Assembly (NCBI RefSeq): GCF_011316935.1
Contig: NZ_WLYS01000002.1
Location: 648,891 to 712,890 of the forward strand
DNA: 64,000 bases
Direction of reading: 5' to 3'
Source of the DNA: Sphingobacterium chungjuense
Lineage (GTDB): Bacteria > Bacteroidota > Bacteroidia > Sphingobacteriales > Sphingobacteriaceae
Shown here: one piece after another, positions 27,555 through 36,209 of the stretch
Layout of the letters: each line of letters starts with the position of its first letter
How positions within the stretch are numbered: the first letter of the stretch is position 1
Notes under the pieces: generated by a model
Told to the model about the DNA's origin: nothing
Databases searched by the model: none
What the model saw: the letters and a program-made list of their open reading frames with translations, nothing else
Position numbers and translations under genes: made by a program

Positions 27555-28052
27555 TTATATTTTTGCCTTCTGCAATCTCAATTTTTCCGTCGGCAAATCA
27601 TCCTCCACACCGACAAAATAGCTTTCAAAACCAAACTTCTGCAAAATACGTTTGGAAGCCGCATTGGCGGGATCAATAATCCCGATTATATCTCTGTCAG
27701 GAGCTAATTCGTCGGCTAATGCCAACATTTGCGCGCATAACTTCGTGGCAAATCCTTTGCCCCAAAAGGCTTCTTTCAAAATATATCCCACTTCAAGACA
27801 GCGCGTATCTTGCGGGTACGGTTCGAGCTTGCAGTCACCTACGAAAGTTCCATCTTGATCGCACACCTTAAAATAACCCAAGTGTTCGTGTCCGGCATTT
27901 ACCTCCAACATGCTCTCAAATTTTTGCCTAGCTTCTGCTTCGCTCAATGCTCTTTCAGTAATGTATTGCATCACCGCATACTGGCTTACCATCTCGTAAT
28001 AAGCGGCAAAGTCGCTAGTGTCATATTTTTTGAGTAAAATGGATTGATTCAT
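27555..28052 (-). CDS. GNAT-family N-acetyltransferase
   Basis: A 165-residue RimJ/RimL-type acetyltransferase. The acetyl-CoA site is visible in VGYILKEAFWGKGFATKL (the x-G-K-G-x-A signature), followed by the conserved NAASKRILQKFGFE. It acetylates either a ribosomal or other protein N-terminus or a small amine; the substrate is unknown. It converges on the photolyase-like gene. Confidence 0.87.
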   Translation of the reverse strand: MNQSILLKKYDTSDFAAYYEMVSQYAVMQYITERALSEAEARQKFESMLEVNAGHEHLGYFKVCDQDGTFVGDCKLEPYPQDTRCLEVGYILKEAFWGKGFATKLCAQMLALADELAPDRDIIGIIDPANAASKRILQKFGFESYFVGVEDDLPTEKLRLQKAKI

Positions 28053-28138
28053 GATATTGCCATCTATTTGAAGCTACTAATATAACATGCTACTCGTAAA
28101 TAACCTGTATACCTTAGGTTAAAAAAGAAATAACACAC

Positions 28139-28990
28139 TTATTCGGAAATTATGAATAGACCAATTCCTTGCAGAAAAGAAACCATAGCAACATCCATGT
28201 GTCCTAACCCCGCATAAACTTGGGAATGCACATTCTTTCCAGCCGCATGTGGCTCCAAAATCTGTAACAACTGATCAAATGGTTTCAGGCTCCATTCTGC
28301 ATCCTCTGCCCCACCAATGCTTAAAAAAATCTTGTGCTCTCCCAAATTATCGTGCTCACCAAATCTCTTTTCCAGATAGAAATCACGATACCACAAAGAT
28401 GGACTGGCAGCGATAAAACCAGCAAAATCATATCGCTGTAACTCAGCTTGCCTCAGCGAGCTGTACAGGGAGAAATATCCCCCAAAAGAATGGCCTGCTA
28501 ATATCCTTTTCGCATTGGTAATACCATCCTTTTCCAATTTGGGCAATAATTCTTGCGTGAGAAATTGATAAAAATTTTCACCACCACCCGGAGTAGAAAT
28601 TTCATCTGAAGCTAATGCCTCGGGATAGAGATAATCACGATTACGTAGTGAATCCATTCGCTGCAACGAGCCGTATCCTACACCTGCTAAAATCATAGCT
28701 GGCCAAATACCTACTTCCTCATACTGATGCACAATCGGTGCTAATAGTGGAAAATAAAGGTCTGCATCTACTAGTACCACGACTGGGTAATTTTTCAGGG
28801 TATCTTGATGAAATTCTTTTGGATACTGGACACTAATATTGAATGTATCTTTTACGTGATTCGAATAAATACGTTCGGTCTTCCAAGCGCTGTTAGATGC
28901 TTCTTTTGAAGCTTCATTGATTTCGTTACAGGAATATAAACAGGTGCTTATTAGTATTACACCAAAAAATAAGTGGTTATTAATCATCAT
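28139..28990 (-). CDS. Lipoprotein esterase, alpha/beta-hydrolase fold
   Basis: A 283-residue enzyme anchored by a lipobox (LYSC, near residue 21). The fold resembles the ferri-enterobactin/feruloyl esterase group: YPVVVLVDADLYFP, the nucleophile elbow GHSFGG (around residue 168), SPSLWYRD and a C-terminal LGHMD with the likely catalytic His. Members hydrolyse siderophore, phenolic or acetyl esters; the target is not clear here. The start overlaps the end of the upstream unknown gene by 11 bp, so they form an operon. Confidence 0.82.
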   Translation of the reverse strand: MMINNHLFFGVILISTCLYSCNEINEASKEASNSAWKTERIYSNHVKDTFNISVQYPKEFHQDTLKNYPVVVLVDADLYFPLLAPIVHQYEEVGIWPAMILAGVGYGSLQRMDSLRNRDYLYPEALASDEISTPGGGENFYQFLTQELLPKLEKDGITNAKRILAGHSFGGYFSLYSSLRQAELQRYDFAGFIAASPSLWYRDFYLEKRFGEHDNLGEHKIFLSIGGAEDAEWSLKPFDQLLQILEPHAAGKNVHSQVYAGLGHMDVAMVSFLQGIGLFIISE

Positions 28991-29609
28991 GTTTAGATTT
29001 AATGTATTTCATCAATTCGTAGAGTACAGTATCAGAAAGATCATTGGCCGAAGGCCGCTGTAGGCGGACAAATTCTTGCAAGTCTGCCCCCGAAAGCCCA
29101 GTCATTCTCTTCACTAATGTAGAATCAAAGTGCTGCTCGATGTAGCGCTCTTTATTATTCCACATATCATCCGTTTGCTCCGATGAATTTTTCTTTGTGG
29201 TCAACCTACCAATGATCGATAGAAGGTCAAGCGATATCAAACTTGATGTACTACTTGCCCGATTGGGCAATATCGGGTTATTAGATGTGGTGCGTTCGAT
29301 AAAAATACTTTTCCAGCTTGGCGATGCTTTTTGGGATAATGTTTTAAAATAATGATGCACTTGCAAGCTATCTGCATTAAATAATGGACGATTGATCTGG
29401 ATTTCATCCAATACAATGGTGTCTGTATCCTGTCGGACAGGAAAGCGAAGATTTGAAGCTTGCAGACCAGAGGTGTCTTGCTGCCCGTAACAGGTAAGAT
29501 TGAGCGTGCTACAACTTGCTCGCATATTTATTGTTGAGATGTACCCGCTAGGCCAACTTGCAGCACATATGATTATGAGAATAGGGTAATAATAAAGTAG
29601 CGATTTCAA
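28980..29609 (-). CDS. Exported hypothetical protein with TTG start
   Basis: A 209-residue protein of unknown function. It begins with TTG and a hydrophobic signal-like segment (LLYYYPILIIICAAS). The middle is poorly conserved; the C-terminus (MTGLSGADLQEFVRLQRPS, then YELMKYIKSKH) resembles the tail of a widespread group of Bacteroidota exported proteins. The next in-frame ATG (29525) would remove the signal peptide, so TTG is kept. It precedes the esterase gene with an 11-bp overlap and may act with it. Confidence 0.6.
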   Translation of the reverse strand: MKSLLYYYPILIIICAASWPSGYISTINMRASCSTLNLTCYGQQDTSGLQASNLRFPVRQDTDTIVLDEIQINRPLFNADSLQVHHYFKTLSQKASPSWKSIFIERTTSNNPILPNRASSTSSLISLDLLSIIGRLTTKKNSSEQTDDMWNNKERYIEQHFDSTLVKRMTGLSGADLQEFVRLQRPSANDLSDTVLYELMKYIKSKHDD

Positions 29610-29637
29610 TAGGTTGTCGATTTGAATAGCAAGATAA

Positions 29638-29778
29638 AATCATATTATATTGATTGAAAGAACTTTAACGAACCTTAACACCGCTGATACCTACAGGCGA
29701 TTAGAAGATCATGTCGTGCAGGAGCATTACGCCTCTGACCACCTACCCGTCACAGCCGTGTTACGGTGGATCCGCTAA
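29638..29778 (+). pseudogene. Remnant of an endonuclease/exonuclease/phosphatase-family gene
   Basis: About 46 open codons read into the family's typical C-terminus: DTYRRLEDHVV, then HYASDHLPVTAVLRW and a stop at 29776-29778. The SDHLPV motif contains the conserved catalytic Asp-His of the EEP fold. No start codon and none of the upstream catalytic motifs remain; an in-frame stop lies just before at 29635-29637. The rest of the gene has been lost, probably by deletion. Only the last about 30 residues are convincing. Confidence 0.55.
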
Positions 29779-29853
29779 CTCTTTGTGATATTTTACCTAT
29801 CTTAATACCTTCAATTAGAATAATCTACTTCTCTACCAATAGTAAACGGACGC

Positions 29854-31143
29854 ATGTCTGAAAAACAGCTAAACATGACATCAAGTAAAATAATAAGACG
29901 CGATTTTATTAAGAAAGCGCTGGTTGGAGCGGCGGCCTTTGCCATCGTACCCAGACATGTACTGGGCGGAAATGGTTTCCTAGCACCAAGCGACCACCTC
30001 ACCAAAGGCGTTATCGGCGTGGGCTCTATGGGTCGCGGGCATTTTGACTACGCGGGAACGAAAACAGTCGCTATCTGCGACGTCGATACACGGCATTTGG
30101 CGCTGGCGCAAAAACAATTGAAAGATCGTGCGACGGAATACCGTGATTATCGCGATCTGATCCAAGATGCACAAGTAGATATTGTACATATCGCTACGCC
30201 GCCGCATTGGCATGGAATTATGGCGGTAGATGCCGCAAGAGCAGGCAAAGATATTTGGTGTGAAAAGCCGATGACGCGTACTATTGGTGAAGGAAAAAGA
30301 GTAAAAGAAGCCATCGCTCAACATGGCAATATGTTTCGCTTAAATACTTGGTTTCGCTACGACCGCGATTTTTATGGTATGCAAGTACCCGTCAAAAAGA
30401 TTAAAAAACTAGTCGACACGGGGATGTTGGGTTGGCCGCTCAAGGTGACGATCAGTAAGCATACAGGATTTGATTGGAAGTTTTACTGGGTGGGCAATGA
30501 AAATCTACCCGAAGAGCAGATTCCAGCAGAATTAGATTATGATATGTGGTTAGGGCCGGCTCCTTACAAACCATACAGCACACATCGTGTGCATACCACG
30601 TTTCGTGGTTATTGGGATTACGATGGCGGCGGATTGGGTGATATGGGCCAACATTATTTGGATCCGGTACAATATTTTTTGGGGAAAGACAACGAAAGTC
30701 CGGTCAAGATCGAAGTGGACGCACCGCAGCAGCATTATGATGCCGTGGGAACTTGGCGAAAGATCACCTACACCTATGCTGATGGTTGCCAAATCGTATT
30801 GGATGGAGCAGGCTCAGAAGTCGGAAAACCCTATATAGAGGGGCCAGATGGCAAGCTATTTAAAGGTTTTGTTTCCGATATCCCCAACTTGGAGCGGAAG
30901 CTGTCACAATATCCAGATCCTGCACCGCAGGTCGACGATTTCCTAGAGTCTTGTCGCTCTAGGCAGAAGTTTGCGCTCAACGATGAGAATGGATACTACT
31001 CGGCCACATTGGTAAACCTTGGCTTGGCCGCACTGCGACTGAATCGCACCTTACATTATGATTCCGACAAGCAAGAATTTGTGGGAGATCCGGGTGCCAA
31101 TCGCCTAATTAATCAACCGATGCGTGGACCTTGGACTATTTAA
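29854..31143 (+). CDS. Tat-exported Gfo/Idh/MocA-family oxidoreductase
   Basis: A 429-residue NAD(P)-dependent sugar oxidoreductase. A twin-arginine signal is visible (IRRDFIKKALVGAAAFA), so the enzyme is exported folded with cofactor. The Rossmann domain starts VIGVGSMGRGHF, the EKP motif is in CEKPMTRTIGEG, and the C-terminal domain has GGGLGDMGQHYLDP. Relatives oxidise sugar hydroxyls, including the C3 position of glycosides. An in-frame ATG at 29875 (MTSSK) may be the real start. The next gene starts 3 bp after the stop and carries DUF1080 domains, which fits a 3-keto-sugar pathway. Confidence 0.88.
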   Translation: MSEKQLNMTSSKIIRRDFIKKALVGAAAFAIVPRHVLGGNGFLAPSDHLTKGVIGVGSMGRGHFDYAGTKTVAICDVDTRHLALAQKQLKDRATEYRDYRDLIQDAQVDIVHIATPPHWHGIMAVDAARAGKDIWCEKPMTRTIGEGKRVKEAIAQHGNMFRLNTWFRYDRDFYGMQVPVKKIKKLVDTGMLGWPLKVTISKHTGFDWKFYWVGNENLPEEQIPAELDYDMWLGPAPYKPYSTHRVHTTFRGYWDYDGGGLGDMGQHYLDPVQYFLGKDNESPVKIEVDAPQQHYDAVGTWRKITYTYADGCQIVLDGAGSEVGKPYIEGPDGKLFKGFVSDIPNLERKLSQYPDPAPQVDDFLESCRSRQKFALNDENGYYSATLVNLGLAALRLNRTLHYDSDKQEFVGDPGANRLINQPMRGPWTI

Positions 31144-31146
31144 AAG

Positions 31147-34100
31147 ATGCTCATGAAAAGAATTAGCTATATATTATCATTTCTGTTGCTGCACAGCTTT
31201 GCCTATGCGCAACTGCCAACAGATCGTACGACCACGACTAAGATTGCGGATTTGCTCATGCAACAGCCTGCTGAAAAATTCGAGACATTCTCTGGTGCGA
31301 TGCAGGAGCTCGAGCATTTCACAGTGGCGGAGATCACTACTTTGGTTAAAGAAATTGAAAAGAAAAATACCGACATTACCCCGATCACCTACGCGCTCAA
31401 TTCTTATGCCTATGATGTGATGCAGGATGGCAAAGAAAGCCAGCGTAAAATATTCGTCGAAGGATTGAGCAAAAGCCTAAGCCAACTGCAACAAACAGAG
31501 AAAAAAGCCTTTGTCTTGGAATTATTAAAAAAGGTGGGAAATAATGAGAGTTTGACTATGATTGCTCCTTACCTATCGGATGACAATTTAGTAGATGATG
31601 CGACGTTAGTTATACATGCTATTGGCACTCCAGAAGCGGTAGAGACATTGATTAAAGCCTTGCAAAGTGCGAAAAGCGAGAAACAGGCTACTGCTGTGAT
31701 CACCGCATTAGGTGATCTTAAAGCGAAGCAGTCAGAGTCGCTTATCATCGCTAGCCTCGATCAATACAATAATTCGGCATTTCGGCGCAACGCCTACATG
31801 GCACTCAGCAAAATCGCTGGCAGTACATCCGAAAAGATATTTTTAGAAAAAGCAGCAGAAGTAGCATATGTTTATGAGCCGACCAACGTGGCTTCACTTA
31901 GCCTAGATTATGCGTCCAACCGCTTAGCACAAGGAGATAAAAAAGGGGCAGAAAAAATCATCAATACCGTATTTCAACAAACCAACATCACCCAGTCTGC
32001 AGCCCTTAAAGGAAGAGCTTTGGCCTTATCTGCTGCCTTACATCCAGCAAAAGCCAAGAAAGAAATACTTCGGGGCATACAATCGTCCAACGCCACTTAT
32101 CGCGGCATTGCCCTGCAATTATTAACGGAATATGGCTCGAAAAAAGAAAGTCGCGCGTTGATTGGAATGTTAAAAAAGGCATCGCCAGATGCGCAAGAGA
32201 GCTTGTTTGATTTCCTAGGCGAACAAGGTGAAGATCAATATGCTAAACCCATCGAAACCAGCTTAGCGGATACCAAAGATAGCCGTGTGAAGGTGGCCGC
32301 TTTGCGAGCCTTAGTGCGATTGGAAAATGAATCGGCCACGAAGCGCATGATACAAGAAATATCGCAGGTAGATCAAGAAGGAAAAGAGGCGATCAAAGAT
32401 TTACTATTAAGTACGTCAGATCCGAAAGCGGTGCAGGAAGTTCAGGAAGCCTTATCCAACTCGGATGCAGCATCGCAAGTTATTTTATTACAATTTCTTT
32501 CTACACGCTCCAACAAAGAATCCTTCGAAGTGGTGATCCCTTTACTAGCATCTACGGATTCATTAACACGCAAAGAAGCATACAAAACACTACCTGCCTT
32601 AGCCAGTGCGGAGCAACTGGATCAGCTTCTTCCTCTTGCTAACAATGCGACGACTCCGCAAGAATTGTCGTACGTACAGCAGGCAGTGATCAATGCACTT
32701 AAGGCACATAACAGCACATCTGCAAGCATCCAACAATTGGCGACAAGCCTTTCGCTGGCAGATAATAAACAGGTCGCCTTCTTATTTCCGATTTTTGCGG
32801 GCGTTGGTGACGATAATGCTTTGTCATTAGTACAAGAAGCGTTGAATACTTCAAACAATCGGGCGATCGCAATACAAACGTTGGCAAATTGGTCTGAGCC
32901 AACGGCTCTACCAACCTTGATTATGCTTTCTCGTACAGAAAAGGGTGAATCCTTGAGTGTGGTATTAAGTGGATTGGTGAAGCAAGTAAACCGCAGCGTT
33001 GCCAAACCTGATCAGAAAACACTTTACCTAAAAGATGCCTTCGCGCGAGCAGAAAGCATTCCTCAAAAACGTATGATTTTACAAAGTCTGCAATCAACAG
33101 GCACATTTCAGGCATTGGCCTTCGCCGGCCAATACCTGACCGATCCGGATCTGAAACGTACTGCTACTGGCACTGTGATGAACATTGCTTTGGATAATCG
33201 TGCCTTTACAGGAAAAATGGTTAAAGCTTTGCTAACTCAGTGCATAGCAAACCTAGCTGGTGAAGAAAGCGCTTATCTCTCTGCTGCGATTGAACGTCAT
33301 TTGGCAGAAATGCCTAACACGGAAAGTTACGTCTCCTTATTTAATGGCAAAGATTTAAGTGGCTGGAAAGGTTTAGTCGAAGATCCGATCAAGCGCAATG
33401 CAATGTCTACGCAAGAGTTGACCAAAAAGCAAGTCGCAGCTGATCAGGACATGCGCGCTAATTGGACTGCCGAGAATGGTATGTTGGTCTTTGGCGGAAA
33501 AGGTGATAACATCGCGACCGATAAACAGTACGGTGATTTTGAGCTATTGGTAGATTGGAAATTGGATCCGCAAGGTGAAGAACCTGATGCTGGGATTTAT
33601 CTTCGCGGCACGCCGCAAGTGCAAATCTGGGATATCTCGCGTGTAAATGTCGGCGCACAGGTTGGTTCTGGCGGTTTGTATAACAACAAAACGCACGCAA
33701 AAGATCCTTTGAAAGTAGCTGACAACGCATTAGGCGAATGGAATACTTTTAAAATTAAAATGGTGGGCGATAAGGTATGGGTATGGTTAAACGGTGAGCA
33801 AGTCGTCGACAGCACCGTGCTGGAAAACTATTGGGATCGCAATCAACCGATCTTCCCGATGGAACAGATCGAATTGCAGGCGCATGGCTCCAAAGTATGG
33901 TATCGCGATATTTACCTCAAAGAGCTACCACGTAAGGAAGTTTTCCAAGTTACTGCTACGGAACAGCAAGAAGGTTTTGAGATGTTATTTGATGGCACGC
34001 ACTTAGATAATTGGACAGAATCGACTGCCTACGAAATCACACCAGAAGGCCACTTACGCGCTAATCCAGATGCTAAGTTTGGCAAAAACCTGTACACCAA

Positions 34101-34545
34101 AGAAGAGTTTGGCGACTTTGTATATCGCTTTGATTTCAAACTAACCCCAGGAGCAAACAATGGTGTGGGGATACGCACGCCACTAGAAGGTGATGCCGCT
34201 TATGTCGGTACTGAAATCCAGATTTTGGATAACGATGCCGATATCTACAAAAACCTGAAAGAACATCAATACCACGGATCGGCCTATGGTGTTATCGCCG
34301 CTAAACGCGAAGGATTAAAACCACTAGGCGAATGGAATACGCAAGAAATCTATGTAAAAGGTAATCACGTGCGGGTCACCCTGAATGGCATCGTGATATT
34401 GGATGGTGATTTGGCCGAAGCCTCTAAAAATGGCACGCTAGATGGCAAAGATCATCCTGGATTGAAAAATAAGAAAGGACACCTGGGTTTCTTAGGCCAT
34501 GGCTCGGAAGTCTTCTTCCGAAATATTCGGATAAAACGCTTATAG
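31147..34545 (+). CDS. HEAT-repeat protein with two C-terminal DUF1080 domains
   Basis: A 1132-residue exported protein with a signal peptide (cleavage near FAYAQ; an ATG at 31153 is an alternative start). Residues about 30-720 are HEAT-like helical repeats (many copies of an ALxxL-type pair). Residues about 728-925 form one DUF1080 domain (SLFNGKDLSGW, GIYLRGTPQVQIWD), and residues about 940-1132 a second (MLFDGTHLDNW, GVGIRTPLEGDA, GTEIQILDND). DUF1080 proteins are concanavalin-like and include 3-keto-disaccharide/glycoside hydrolases or lyases. Together with the adjacent Gfo/Idh/MocA gene it likely cleaves a C3-oxidised glycoside in the periplasm. The HEAT part may hold a partner or scaffold the domains. 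Confidence 0.88.
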   Translation: MLMKRISYILSFLLLHSFAYAQLPTDRTTTTKIADLLMQQPAEKFETFSGAMQELEHFTVAEITTLVKEIEKKNTDITPITYALNSYAYDVMQDGKESQRKIFVEGLSKSLSQLQQTEKKAFVLELLKKVGNNESLTMIAPYLSDDNLVDDATLVIHAIGTPEAVETLIKALQSAKSEKQATAVITALGDLKAKQSESLIIASLDQYNNSAFRRNAYMALSKIAGSTSEKIFLEKAAEVAYVYEPTNVASLSLDYASNRLAQGDKKGAEKIINTVFQQTNITQSAALKGRALALSAALHPAKAKKEILRGIQSSNATYRGIALQLLTEYGSKKESRALIGMLKKASPDAQESLFDFLGEQGEDQYAKPIETSLADTKDSRVKVAALRALVRLENESATKRMIQEISQVDQEGKEAIKDLLLSTSDPKAVQEVQEALSNSDAASQVILLQFLSTRSNKESFEVVIPLLASTDSLTRKEAYKTLPALASAEQLDQLLPLANNATTPQELSYVQQAVINALKAHNSTSASIQQLATSLSLADNKQVAFLFPIFAGVGDDNALSLVQEALNTSNNRAIAIQTLANWSEPTALPTLIMLSRTEKGESLSVVLSGLVKQVNRSVAKPDQKTLYLKDAFARAESIPQKRMILQSLQSTGTFQALAFAGQYLTDPDLKRTATGTVMNIALDNRAFTGKMVKALLTQCIANLAGEESAYLSAAIERHLAEMPNTESYVSLFNGKDLSGWKGLVEDPIKRNAMSTQELTKKQVAADQDMRANWTAENGMLVFGGKGDNIATDKQYGDFELLVDWKLDPQGEEPDAGIYLRGTPQVQIWDISRVNVGAQVGSGGLYNNKTHAKDPLKVADNALGEWNTFKIKMVGDKVWVWLNGEQVVDSTVLENYWDRNQPIFPMEQIELQAHGSKVWYRDIYLKELPRKEVFQVTATEQQEGFEMLFDGTHLDNWTESTAYEITPEGHLRANPDAKFGKNLYTKEEFGDFVYRFDFKLTPGANNGVGIRTPLEGDAAYVGTEIQILDNDADIYKNLKEHQYHGSAYGVIAAKREGLKPLGEWNTQEIYVKGNHVRVTLNGIVILDGDLAEASKNGTLDGKDHPGLKNKKGHLGFLGHGSEVFFRNIRIKRL

Positions 34546-34651
34546 CATTTATTGTATTGACATGTAAAGTGGTTGTATCATAATTGAAACACCCGACAAC
34601 AAAACAGAATATAATTTTGTCAGCCTGAATAAAAGTCTTGGTTACCCAAGA

Positions 34652-34685
34652 AAAGAGCCGAATCTACTCAGAATTCGGCTCTTTC
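34652..34685 (+). terminator. Terminator after the DUF1080 gene
   Basis: A perfect 12-bp stem (34652-34663 with 34673-34684) with a 9-nt loop. The T-run after it is short. Confidence 0.65.
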
Positions 34686-34934
34686 AATACTAAAAGCATA
34701 GCCTCTCGAAATATTTGACCTCAATTAACCAAAATCTACTTTTCATACAACCTATTTTGTTTAACGGATTTAGGCTAGAGAGAACTTGATCCTTAATTTT
34801 TACTATAACTGGCTGAAAGACTGATTTTTTCAATAATTATCTCATGAAAAAGCAATTATTAGGTAATAGATAAAGACACTATGTAAATTTCCCACCTATG
34901 GGGTCATAAACTTTTTAAATATTTTCAATAAAAC

Positions 34935-34964
34935 TTTGATTTGAGAGATTTATCAATAGATTTG
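34935..34964 (+). promoter_or_regulatory. Promoter of the first ROK-SusC-SusD operon
   Basis: TTTG (34935-34938), 18 bases, then TAGATTTG (34957-34964), a full consensus match. The predicted start is near 34970, about 45 nt before the GTG at 35013. Confidence 0.7.
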
Positions 34965-35012
34965 TTACAACCGTTATTAATGAATAGTCTTTAACGTTAA
35001 GACACTACGCTT

Positions 35013-36176
35013 GTGAGTCAGACCAAAATCTCTATTATGAAGGCGCTATGCTTTCGACGCTTACAATCGGTGAGCGAAATCGCCTCGACAATAGATCGGA
35101 GTATTCCTAGCACGACCAAGATATTGCAGGAATTAGCTAGTGATGGCATCGTAAGCACGGTTGGATTGGCTCCTTCCACGGGTGGCAGGCGAGCATTGCA
35201 ATACCAACTAATGATCAATAATCTTCCTTTAATCCTATCCGTAGCTGTTGATCAATATTATAGCAGTGTGGTGCTGTTGAATTTTGACCACAGCTACTTT
35301 GGCTCGGTTCTGACGATTGAAAATACCTTGAGTGATATTGATGCATATTCAAAACTCATAGTTTTAATAACCGACATGATAGCAAGCGCAGGCAAGAGGA
35401 AAATATTTGCCATTGGGCTAACAGCTCCTGGATTCGTCAATGCGGCACAAGGTATTAATGCCTCTTTTCCTGCAGACAATCCATTTCATAATATTAAGAG
35501 TCTTCTGGAGAATACGTTCGGAATACAAACCTTGTTAGAGAATGATTCCGCAGCTATTGCCATCGCAGAAAAGCGATTTGGTCGGCAGCGAGCATCAAAA
35601 GACATGCTCGTGGTCAATCTGAATTGGGGTATCGGTTTAGGGATGATTATTGACGGCAAACTATTCCGTGGACATAGTGGTTTCGCTGGTGAGTTCAGTC
35701 ATATTCCACTTTCTGACAAAGGCACGCTGTGCTCTTGCGGAAAGCGAGGCTGCCTAGAAGTCGATGCCTCCCTTCTCGCTGCAGTAAGCTATGCACATGA
35801 TCGTTTGCAAAAAGGAGAACCATCGTTACTAGCAGAAGAATACGAGCAAAGTGGGCATATTACGGGTGAATGCATTATTAATGCTGCGAAGCAGGGCGAT
35901 CAATTGGCGCTTTCGGCAGTAGATCACATCGCATACGCCATTGGTAAAGGATTAGCCACCTTAATCCACATCATTAATCCAGAACATATCATTCTGAGTG
36001 GTCGTGGCGCTCGATTAGGAGATATTCTTCCGGGTACGATCCAGACTTCTTTGCGAAAGTATACTATTGAAAGACTACGGATGCAGACCCAATTTTCGAT
36101 GTCGGAGATTGAATATCCGCAACTATTGGGCGGGGCGTGCTTAGCGATTGAGAACGCAGATTACCAGCTGCTATAA
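35013..36176 (+). CDS. ROK-family (NagC/XylR-type) transcriptional regulator
   Basis: A 387-residue regulator. An N-terminal winged helix (residues about 5-60) precedes a ROK sugar-kinase-like domain with LENDSAAIAIAE, GHSGFAGEFSHIPL and the zinc motif CSCGKRGCLE. Such proteins bind a sugar or sugar phosphate and repress uptake genes. The GTG start is supported by the paralog at 59912-61114, whose ATG falls at the aligned position (eight residues before an internal Met in both). It is the first gene of a ROK-SusC-SusD operon (33 bp to SusC). Confidence 0.9.
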   Translation: MSQTKISIMKALCFRRLQSVSEIASTIDRSIPSTTKILQELASDGIVSTVGLAPSTGGRRALQYQLMINNLPLILSVAVDQYYSSVVLLNFDHSYFGSVLTIENTLSDIDAYSKLIVLITDMIASAGKRKIFAIGLTAPGFVNAAQGINASFPADNPFHNIKSLLENTFGIQTLLENDSAAIAIAEKRFGRQRASKDMLVVNLNWGIGLGMIIDGKLFRGHSGFAGEFSHIPLSDKGTLCSCGKRGCLEVDASLLAAVSYAHDRLQKGEPSLLAEEYEQSGHITGECIINAAKQGDQLALSAVDHIAYAIGKGLATLIHIINPEHIILSGRGARLGDILPGTIQTSLRKYTIERLRMQTQFSMSEIEYPQLLGGACLAIENADYQLL

Positions 36177-36209
36177 TAAGAGAACTTAACTACACCAAAT
36201 AACAACAAC

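Larger units (their letters stand above)
34546..35012. other. Intergenic region with terminator and promoter
   Basis: No coding sequence was seen. The region holds the terminator of the DUF1080 gene (34652-34685), an AT-rich inverted repeat (AATAATT at 34832-34838 with AATTATT at 34854-34860) and the promoter of the ROK gene (34935-34964). Confidence 0.7.

Noticed and set aside
28102..28120. Terminator between the esterase and GNAT genes
   Set aside because: AACCT/AGGTT is only a 5-bp stem with a 9-nt loop and the T-run is on the wrong side.
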